From contig BSBN01000213.1 of NCBI GenBank assembly GCA_027924645.1, positions 34,102,501 to 34,166,500 of the forward strand: 64,000 bases of DNA, read 5' to 3'. Shown here piece after piece: positions 55,679-64,000 of this stretch. Position 1 is the stretch's first letter, and the number at the start of each line of letters is the position of its first letter. A program made the position numbers and the translations under genes. This stretch comes from Cunninghamia lanceolata (taxonomy: Eukaryota; Streptophyta; Pinopsida; Cupressales; Cupressaceae). The notes beneath the pieces were generated by a model. It was not told the DNA's origin, ran no database searches, and worked only from the letters and a program-made list of their open reading frames with translations.

Positions 55679-57254
55679 CATGATCAGGATATAGGATAAT
55701 TGTCCGCATGATGACAGGATAGTCTATTTTTAGTATGTTTGACTTCATCATGTAATAAGGTCCATTGGACCGATGCTATGTATTAGTTCAGCCTAGGAGT
55801 ATGTGTAGGCAGTTAGAGATCGTGATAAGGTTATCTGAGCTGTCCTCTCTCCCAGCCGCTTGGAAGCTCCCAGCCGCTGGGAAGTGAGTTGGTAGTACTC
55901 GAAGGACTTTGCTATATATACCTTCGATCTGTTAGGGTTTAGCATATATTGATATATGGATATTGATAGATGTTATGTTCAGGAGAGTAGTATTGGTGGC
56001 ATGTTGTACTGGTGATCAGTCCAGACATTGTGAAGCAGAATTGTAGAAGCAGGACATTTGAATTTCAATTGAATAAGATCTCATCATTTGCATTATCTGA
56101 TTGTATCAGCTGTAACTGTTTTGATTTCCTTTCTATTTTGCAAGTTGATGGGTTCCTTCAACCCTTCCACCGGTTGATCCTGTGAATCGGTGGAATGGTC
56201 CTGTATTATAGCTTAGTTTGCATTTGTGTTTTCTGTTTATGCATTGCATTGTTCAAGAGATCAGTTAGGAGCATGCTGTGAATCAGCCTAGCATCCTCAT
56301 GTGCTAGGTATAGAAAGATAAACTGTTAGATTTTGGTTTGAAGGTGATCCGGCCCGGTCGTCATATTGTCTTTGTGTAATAGAGCGGTTCTAAGTGTTTA
56401 CATGCAGTGGACGGATATACAGGAGTCTGCATGTGCGTTTCCAGTCGGAACGAGCCGCATCGTCATCTGCGAATGCATCGCCATCAGGATCGGGTCATGA
56501 AACTGTTGAAGTTTGCATGTTGCAAGTGCATCAGGATGTTTTAAGTCAGATATATACTCAGTGTATATATCGTTGTCAGGATCATCTCTCGAGGGTGCCC
56601 ATCATCCGCGTATCGCTAGCAGATGCGGGAGTGAAAGTTCATTTTTTTGACTAAGTGTTGAAGAGGTCATCAGGATATTGTGTGACGTCATCGTCATCAG
56701 GATATGACGTCATCGTCATCAGGATATTGAGATATCCCCCTATGCAAGTTTATCCTGCTGTCGCTAAGGGTTTAGGTATCGGCGTAGGCTCTCAGCAGAA
56801 AGCTGTGTTAACATCATCAGGAGGTTTCGAGGGAACCGGATAAATCATAACATGATGATGTTGCTTGTGTCGTCGGCTATCGGAGCATCGAAAGGAAGGT
56901 GCTGAAGTGGTCGTCGTCAGGATATTTGGAGCAACCGGATATTTGATATCCTGCTGACGAAGGTGGTGTCGCATATCATGATGATGCCGCTAGTGTTTGG
57001 CGCCCGATGAACAGTGCAACAGGAGGATGTTTGCGCCCGTTGAGTATCATGATGATGATGATAGGCGACAGGCGGAGGAGGTGAACAGTAGTCGGCAGGA
57101 GGATAATTGTGATCGTCCGAAATATGATGATGCTGTTGGTGTTTACAGGAAATATGATGATGATGCTAAGCCGATAGGGATTTTTATCATGCTGTTTGTA
57201 TTATTGGCTCCTCCTTCCTGTTAGTAAGCTCCCATTGCGTTTCACTCTGCATCA
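55659..57254 (+). mobile_element. 3' LTR of the TR-GAG-like element (1596 bp)
   Basis: Same length as the 5' LTR with no indel seen. It is preceded by 'ttttggggagta', a weak purine tract. It supplies the stop codon of the gag-protease frame. Confidence 0.95.
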
Positions 57255-58111
57255 GTCCCTCAAAGCTACTGAGAACCATCTAAATAGTGACTACCCGTTT
57301 CACCTCCAAACATTGTGGTAATCATCAGTACAAGGAAAATTGGTATAAATCATCAAGATTACTCACCATTGCCTCCCTTGAGAAGAGATAGTATTCCCTC
57401 GGCCATAAAGCTCTTGTGACCTACTTGAGGCTTTCCGAGGGAGGGTGATATATCCCTACCTATCGTCTCTTGCAAAGATACAAATGTACGACACCTATAT
57501 GAAATGACATTTGGTCGACGAAGAATTAAGTTGTGAGCTGATCTACTGCAATGAAACCATGTCTCTAGGGATAAAAAGTTCTTGAATTGTTTGCAATTGT
57601 CTAATACTTGTGGAAACATTGGGCTTTTTCATGAGCCTTGAACATACACTATCTGTTGTGTTAGTCCCTTTTGCCACTTTGTTTGATATATTTTCTCTTG
57701 CCAAAGCAAATCTAATCAAAATCAAAACCAAATCTATAAAAAATTTGCCTTTTAAACATCGCTGACACCATCTTAGCACCTTTGGTATAACAGTCCAGTA
57801 CCTTTTCTATAACAGTCTAGTGCCTTTGAAATAATAGTCCAGCGCCTTTGGCAGCATAGTCTAACACTTCTAAAACATAGTCCCGCACCTTTGGTATCAC
57901 AATCCCATGCCTTTGTAGCACAGTCCAGCGCCTTTGGTCAAGTAAACTGTTCATCAAACTATCTTAGCAAAATCTCAGCAAAAATCTTAAACATATTGTC
58001 CTAGTGCATCTCATGGTAACCACTAGACTCCAAAAATCTATGAAGGCTAAGAAAATTGTCCCAAAGAAGCGAAAATGACCCCCGCATACACCTCAACTAA
58101 GTCAATCCAAC
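57255..58111 (+). other. G3 leader resumed
   Basis: Starts with the TSD gtccc. It is non-coding, with the second block of 'cctttggtataacagtccag'-type repeats at 57770-57945. ORFs on the - strand here show no family resemblance. Confidence 0.6.
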
Positions 58112-59486
58112 ATGTCTCAAAAGGGTACTCCCAAAACACCAATGGAAAGACCGACCAACTTTCAAAATAGGCAGCAACATGACCCACCAGCTAATCCGCA
58201 AGAGAGTAATGTCCCTTTGGTAGATGTAACTAAATTCACCGTCGGCATGCCTCATGATTTTGCTACACCCGGTTATACCATGGTTCAAGTCCCATCTCAA
58301 GAAGAGCGAAACTTTCAAAAATGTCAATCCTCTCAAGAAGATAGACAAGACCTTGATGAAATCATGCAAGATCCTAGAGCCGCATTTGACAAAATCCTTA
58401 GTGAAAATCAAGATCATTTTTTTCATTTGCTTGCAGAACAAGGAGCTAAACTACCCCGAGACTTTGATCTATCCAAAATTAAAGAGCAAAACAAAACTCA
58501 TGATGCTATAACTACTGTCCAAACTATGTCAACCATGACCACTCCCATACCCATACAAGTCTCACAAGAGGGAACAACTAATCCTTTTTACGCTCAATAT
58601 GAAAATCCCCTCTATCAAAACCAAAATCTAACAACAGAAAGACCAATATCACCACTCTTGACTCCTATGGAGATTTATAAACTGCAATAAGAGACTCTTC
58701 ATCGTCAAGCAAAATTAGAAAAATGAGCCGCTCTAGCTAAATCAAACCAACAACAACCTCCTAGCATATCACAAATGTCCACATCAATTGGAAAAGGAAC
58801 ATTGGCCACCCCATCACAAGATGGTTTTCCCTCAAATTACAATCCTAGAAACACTTATGTAGCCATGCAACAAGGGTCACAAGTGACACCACCCCCAACA
58901 TCATCAACCTTTTGTATCACTAATCCAAACAATATCACTCCCCCACAACATTCCCAAAACATCAACACCAACAATATCACTCCGCCACAACACTCCCAAA
59001 ACATCAACACAAACTATATGCCTCCAACACAACAATCATCCACACTCAATCTCACCTATTAGAATAAACCCCAAACATCTCAAAACCCATCTACCTATGT
59101 CCCTCCACCGCAAAGATCATCAACACTCAATCTCACCAACACCTATCTCAATAACCCTCAACATTCTCACATTCAACGTCCTATGGCTATACCCCACCAT
59201 CACAATCAAATCAAAACACATTCAACTTTCCTCCACAAAATCCTTTCATCACCCCTCCTCAACAATATCAATGACAAAACTCTTTCATCATCCCTCCGCA
59301 ACAATCACAGAGCCAACATTCTTACCTTGCACCACCTCCACATGTGCAAAACCAACACAACCAAACCCAACCCAATCCAAATCCAACATACAACACATAT
59401 GACCCAAATCAATCTACGACCCATATAACATCAATTCCTATGGCTTCAACTACAATCTTCCCTATGGGCAACAACAACCACCCTTA
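58112..59486 (+). pseudogene. G3 Gag N-terminal region, Pro/Gln/Asn-rich
   Basis: ATG 58112 opens 192 codons (MSQKGTPKTPMERPTNFQNR, DPRAAFDKILSENQDHFFHL) up to a TAA. The frame goes on past another TGA into 58775-59062 with a 14-residue repeat twice (NNITPPQHSQNINT, 58928-59011). It then continues to about 59480 in Pro/Gln/His-rich text broken by further stops and a frameshift. Low-complexity N-terminal Gag regions of this kind precede the Gag core in plant gypsy elements of the Tat/Athila group. The start is chosen because the frame opens about 170 bases after the leader repeats. Confidence 0.7.
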
Positions 59487-60500
59487 GTGCAACAGGAGAC
59501 TCTTCCAACACCCCCAACAACTATGGAGCTTAAACTTGCTGAGGTACAACAACAAGTAGCTGATTTAACATTTGGTCACACTAAGAAAACCTTCTCCTTG
59601 GAGGAGTTTTGTCCTTATCCATTTGATCAGTCATTGCAAATGATCCCTTTTCCTCCCAAGTTCACTATACCCAAATTTAATAAATACAAGGGAAGAGGAG
59701 ACCCAAAAGACCACCTTAGAGAATTCTATCTCACTTGTTTAGAGGTTGCACATAATGACACATATCTCATGCACCTCTTCCCTTGCAGCCTCGAAGGTCA
59801 AGCTATAGAATGGTTCCCGCATCTACCTATGGGTATCAAATCTTTTAACGATCTTGCAGAAAAATTTTCCACCCATTTCTCATACAACATATAACATGAA
59901 GTCTCCATGACCGATTTATGTAACAAAAAATAGAAAAATGGGGAAACTCTCATCTCCTTCCTTCAAAGATGGAGACACAATGCTAGTAAATTTCCATTTA
60001 AAATACTTGAAAAGCAACTTGTTAGCATATTTGTGCAGAACCTTAACCAAGAATTAGGTTTCCATTTGCAAATAATAAGTGCTACAACCTTTGATGAAAT
60101 TACCTATAAAGGCATCAACATCGAAAAAGCCCTCATCGCTAAAGGCGTGGTCAAAATCTTCAAAGACAATACAAACAATCCTCCCCAACAACAATCAAAT
60201 GATAAGCCCAAATACTTGACCAAAAACAAAAATATGGTCAATGATGGTGTGGTGGATTCCAAACATTACAAACACCCCTTAATATTTCATCCAAACAAAA
60301 CCAACCTCTACCTACAACAACGAAAACAACAACGACAGCAACCAAACCACAACCAACAATGTCAACAAGAGCGGCCTCCCCAAGATTACCCTCCAAGGTG
60401 TAAATTCACTCATTTGGGAGAGCATATAGAGTCAGTTCTAAAGAAACTTGTACAAAATGGACTCATCACACTACGAGACACTCCCCCCATATGGTGAGCC
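59487..60500 (+). pseudogene. G3 Gag core
   Basis: One frame: FSLEEFCPYPFDQSLQMIPF, FTIPKFNKYKGRGDPKDHLR, YLTCLEVAHNDTYLMHLFPC, SLEGQAIEWFPHLPMGIKSF and LAEKFSTHFSYNI to a stop at 59892, the plant gypsy Gag core (Retrotrans_gag) with its GDP-HL-F and L-G-A-WF landmarks. After stops at 59892 and about 59928 the frame continues with ETLISFLQRWRHNASKFP and LVSIFVQNLNQELGFHLQ at 60033-60497, then a Gln/Asn-rich part. A frameshift at about 60480 leads to the next piece. Gag would form the particle. Confidence 0.85.
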
Positions 60501-60936
60501 TTCTTATAAACCTACATGGTACAAAGACAACAAATATTATGAATACCATAGGACCAAAGGACACAGAACCATATCATGCATGAAACTCAAGCACATGATC
60601 CAAAACCTTATTGATAGAGGTGATGTCACTGTTGATGCACCCCCTAATCAAAACACAAATAAATACCTCAACATGTACAAGGAACCATTCCCTAACCATG
60701 GTCAAGGTCAAAATCCTGACAAAGGTAAAGGTATTAACAAAACCTCCACTTCCAATGACTCTATTGTCAGTCGCTTTGAAGAAAGTCTTGTGTCTACCCT
60801 CACTATCAAAGGTAAATCTATGGATTGTGACATCACAACTTGTCGTGGTTGTGTTACCCTTCGTGGGACTACACTGAGTCTTCCAACCCAATTAGATTAC
60901 AATCTTGTCAAACATCTAGGGAAAACCCCTACATAG
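60448..60936 (+). pseudogene. G3 Gag C-terminal region with decayed Cys/His motif
   Basis: PTWYKDNKYYEYHRTKGHRT and SCMKLKHMIQNLIDRGDVTV follow the pattern C-x2-H-x4-GH-x4-C-x2-LK found after the Gag core in plant gypsy elements. The first Cys is Tyr here. FPNHGQGQNPDKGKGI and CRGCVTLRG follow. It ends at TAG 60934, then continues in the same frame into protease. Confidence 0.7.
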
Positions 60937-61640
60937 ATCTCTATTTTGAACCTTCTCCAATCATCACCCGCACATAAAGTTGTTCTAGAAAAAGCCCTAC
61001 AAGAGTCTTCTATTCCTAATAACATAGCGGTCATAGATTTCTAAGCTATAATAGGTAACATTGCCTCACCTTACAATGTGGTCTTTTCTGAAAATGACCT
61101 CCCATCCCACGATCCACGTCACAATGATGCACTTCACATTGAAGTTTTCATCCATAAATGAAAGATCAAATGCATACTTATAGATGGTGGTGCTGGTCTC
61201 AATATATGTTCTCTCAAGTTACTTAAACTATTGGGATACTCTGAGGATAATGTCAACATTGATCAAAGCATTACAATCAAGGGGTATGATGATGCTGAGC
61301 ATCATTCAGAAGGTGTTATCCACATGCCTATACAAGTAGGCCCCATCATGCTTGAATTTAGGTGCCAAGTCCTCGACGTTGAGCTACCTTATAACATTAT
61401 CTTAGGACACCCATGGATCCATGCCATGAAAGATATTCCCTCCACGTACCATTAGTCTCTCAAGTTCCCATTTAATGGTACGAAGATCACTATCCCAAGA
61501 GACCCTAATCCCTTTGAATTTTGTCATACCTTGCAAGGCAGTTATAAGAATAGTAACCTGTTGTCCCTTGCACACACACCCCCATTTCGCCAATGGGGAC
61601 CCCCTTTTGTGAATTTTAGCTTAAGAGTGTCAAGTTAGTT
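60937..61640 (+). pseudogene. G3 aspartic protease
   Basis: In the same frame as the preceding piece, with stops at 60934, near 61042 and near 61159. CILIDGGAGLNICSLKLLKL contains the gypsy form of the active site (D-G-G-A, with hydrophobic residues before it). YDDAEHHSEGVIHMPIQVGP, FRCQVLDVELPYNIILGHPW and IHAMKDIPSTYHxSLKF complete the usual retropepsin order to about 61600. RT, RNase H and integrase are not seen downstream in the window, so pol is absent, displaced by an insertion or deleted. Confidence 0.85.
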
Positions 61641-63752
61641 AAGCAATTTCTGAGTTCTTCACTGCATGTACCAGATAGCTCCATTTGATGACCAAAGTTG
61701 CCTTCTCCATGAGAAGAGTGAATAATGTGTTGCTAAGTTTCCTAAGGGTCTAGGTCAAGTCACAATTTCACTAGAAAATCAAGTCAAAACTATCTTTTGT
61801 GCTAAAACCACTCTAGCAGACCTTAGCACTAAAAACCAAGCCTAACAACTTCAGTGCCAAAATTAAATCCAACTAACTAAGCACTAAAGCCTAAGTTTAC
61901 TAACTTAGCACTAAAATTGGCGTTCACCGACTCAACGCTAAAAGTACGATCCTCCAACTAAGTTAGTTGTCACAAAATTTCGCACTAGGTCCGATGATGT
62001 TAAAACTCACACAAAACGCTACCAATGTAGGAGCCCGACCTTGCGTCGAAAGCCACTGCTACCAACTAGGTAGGACCTCACAAAAAGCCGTGCCAGGTCT
62101 ATGATGTTATCTTGTGGTGCACTAAAGTACCCACCGTACCTCCTGCATTAATGACGATCAAATAGGGGGGAATAAAGGTGATTTCAAACTCACATTTGAT
62201 CTTAGTTGCATACCAAAGATTGATCGAAAGATCTTTGCGGCAAAGAATGAGAGGCAGGTTGACGACGAATCACTGGTAAATTCAAGGATAGTATAGCCTA
62301 CCCACTTTCTCTATTTTCTACCGTTGTAACTAGGTAGGTGTTTATTCCAAGCTTAGGGTTTTTATTTCTAAAACTAGGGTTTGGTGTTGGATTTAAAATG
62401 CATTGCAATGAAGGATTCCGTGTGTCGCTTTAAGTTCAGATGTTCACAAATTTGATTAATTAAAATTGTAAAAACTGTGCATGGGAACGTTCTATTTGGG
62501 AAACCCTTTTGTTTAGAAACCCTTTTGTTTAGAAACCCTAGTGTACAAAATCAGGCAATGCAACTTAGAATTCAATCTTTAAAACTGATAAAACCTTTTG
62601 TTTGTGCAAAACTTGGAAATGGTCCATGAAGTACGCTAAAAACCCTTAACAACTTCCGTGTTGAACTCTTAGCATGGGAAACACTAGTGACCGACTCGAA
62701 ACGACCATAAGAGATCATAAATTAGTCAAATCTTGTTTCAATCCCTGGTAAACCTATTTAGGTCTCCATGCATCAAAACTTAAGTCTCCCGACCTTGCGC
62801 TAAAAGCACCTCTAACTGACTCAAGATTTAACTCCAAAGCAAGTTAGTCAGAACCACCAAAAAATTCTGCCAAGACCCAAACTTTGTTTAGCACTAAAAC
62901 CTCGATCAACTGACTTCGCGTGAGAAATTGCCTTCTCTGACTTTGGTTGGACACCACCTAAATATCCACTAAGTCACTAGACTTAAAAATCTCCGCCAGT
63001 CACTAACCCTCATCTTGCGCTAAATTTTCATCCCACCGACCTGTGCAAAAATATCCCTCTACCAACTTTTAGTCAGTCACCCATCAAAACTACACCAGGT
63101 TTGTTGTCTCCAAAACCTGCGCAGGAGCAGAGTGAACCATCTAGTGCTAAAAAATGTTCTCTTTGACTTGCACCAAAATGACTCTTCATCGACCTCCAAG
63201 ATCCATCCAAGTCGGTCATAACCAAAACTTGTGCCAAATATTATAAGACTTTGCGTCATTATGCCTCTCCGCTAACTAGGTCAAATGAACCCAAATCTTG
63301 TGCTAGGTTAGACAAAACCCAAATCCCACGCAAAGTTGGTACCCTCAAAAATCTGTGCTTTCTGTCAGAAAAGTCTGAGACTCCCAAAAACATGTAAAAG
63401 AGCTTTTTATGATGTTTTTCTTCAATCTTTTCAAGTTAGAAGGATCAGTTAAGGTAAAATGAATGATCAGAAGTGATTGTATCATGATTTAGATGTTTTC
63501 ATTTAAAATTTCAAGCATTCAGTGCATGGATTTGTGGATTTCAAATGCTTTCTTATTTACTTATGCCATGTAATAGGTAGTGTAAATCATTTAAGTCTGC
63601 AAGTTTTTACTTCTGCATTTGAATTTCAAGGACTTGGTAAGAGAATCTTCACCTAGTAACTTAGGTAAATAAGCTAATAACTCACTCAAACTAGACTTAG
63701 GATCAAAACATCAAAGTCTCCATGACTTATCAGGTCTAGTCATGCAGGTTAA
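61641..63752. other. Non-coding stretch with 'gcactaaaa' motifs
   Basis: No gene recognised. Degenerate 'tgcgctaaa', 'agcactaaaa' and 'caccgactc' phrases recur at 61790-62150 and 62780-63350, resembling the repeats at 7480-7980. A 16-base tandem repeat (aaacccttttgtttag) lies at 62500-62535. It may be a leader or spacer of another element. Confidence 0.45.
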
Positions 63753-64000
63753 ATGACTACAAGGGCTCAAACCATGAAGTACAAGTTTAAAGGCATTCCT
63801 CTTGAGACTAGATTTGCTTCCAGATGGAAAGACATAGGAGATACTAATCTAGGTCACATTGACTTAGATGACTTTAGAACCAGAATATTTGGACCCAATT
63901 CAAATCCAATGGCCAAGAAGATAAAGGACAGTGGGATTGCAGAGGCTGTTGCCTTCCCTACTTCAGCTCAATATGCAAAACTGATAGTAGCTTGTGCTAA
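63753..64000 (+). CDS. Open frame of unknown function, runs off the window
   Basis: ATG 63753 opens 82 codons with no stop before the window edge. It begins MTTRAQTMKYKFKGIPLETR and continues with mixed, protein-like composition (SRWKDIGDTNLGHIDLDDF, NPMAKKIKDSGIAEAVAFP). I do not recognise a family. No intron signals, zinc knuckle or catalytic motif are visible. The lack of stops contrasts with the decayed frames around it, so it may belong to a younger element or an antisense/accessory element gene. A host gene 5' end is possible but less likely in this setting. Confidence 0.4.
   Translation, partial: MTTRAQTMKYKFKGIPLETRFASRWKDIGDTNLGHIDLDDFRTRIFGPNSNPMAKKIKDSGIAEAVAFPTSAQYAKLIVACA

Larger units (their letters stand above)
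51875..57254 (+). mobile_element. Young gag-protease-only LTR element (TR-GAG-like), 5380 bp
   Basis: Two 1596-bp LTRs (51875-53470, 55659-57254; TGGTGCAGG..GCATCA) with about 18 substitutions and equal length, so close to 99% identical. TSD gtccc at 51870-51874 and 57255-57259. PBS TGGTATCAGAGC at 53474-53485. The internal region (53471-55658, 2188 bp) codes only Gag and protease. No RT, RNase H or integrase and no room for them, so it is non-autonomous by structure rather than by obvious deletion. It sits in the G3 leader and is the youngest datable insertion in the window. Confidence 0.95.

Overview
This is a plant nuclear window made almost wholly of transposable elements. I recognise no host housekeeping gene, rRNA or tRNA gene. 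Plant-type Ty1/copia and Ty3/gypsy polyproteins, an initiator-Met-tRNA type primer binding site (PBS), a TRIM, a SINE-like insertion and a plant mobile domain (PMD) pseudogene all point to a land plant. The deep nesting of old, decayed LTR elements, some with very long LTRs (2.7-3.7 kb), fits a large gymnosperm/conifer-like genome. That last step is inference.

Layout. 1-11.6 kb: three related Ty3/gypsy elements on the + strand. E0 (1-2174) has its 3' LTR inside the integrase of H1. H1 (2175-~9577) has integrase remnants, a long 3' region, an antisense PMD pseudogene, a polypurine tract (PPT) and an LTR. H2 (~9578-~11640) carries a complete 373-bp TRIM with a 5-bp target-site duplication (TSD). 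12.35-23.5 kb: a complete but decayed copia element on the - strand (copia-1, TSD cattt), with a 3.7-kb solo-LTR-like insertion in its 5' LTR (TSD catag). 23.5-29.8 kb: older debris, including a minisatellite, a solo LTR, a copia RT remnant and an unrecognised antisense pseudogene with a Pro/Ser-rich part and a Lys/Glu-rich part.

29.8-48.2 kb: copia-2 (- strand), split by a 14.7-kb insertion with TSD gggag. The insertion is bounded by 136-bp TRIM-type LTRs (32301-32436 and 46911-47046) and contains a + strand copia (copia-3). Copia-3 is in turn split by an 8.2-kb non-autonomous gypsy-like element (34799-43011, TSD gagat) with 2.74-kb LTRs and a single roughly 720-codon decayed reading frame, and by a 190-bp SINE-like insertion with a 14-bp TSD.

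48.2-64 kb: a gypsy LTR / 105-bp remnant / LTR tandem lies inside the integrase of copia-2. It leads into the PBS, repeat-rich leader, gag and protease of a gypsy element (G3). A young 5.38-kb gag-protease-only LTR element (51875-57254, TSD gtccc, two 1596-bp LTRs about 99% identical) sits in the G3 leader. The window ends in an open reading frame of unknown function that runs off the edge.

How the parts work together. None of the pol copies is intact, so elements here could move only with proteins supplied from elsewhere. The non-autonomous units (TRIM, TR-GAG-like element, 8.2-kb element) keep only cis signals (LTR, PBS, PPT) plus at most one gag-like gene. The PBS-like segment after the G3 LTR nearly matches that of the 8.2-kb element, which suggests a shared priming system. 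Internal stops often look like CAG/CAA to TAG/TAA changes, as expected for methylated, silenced elements.
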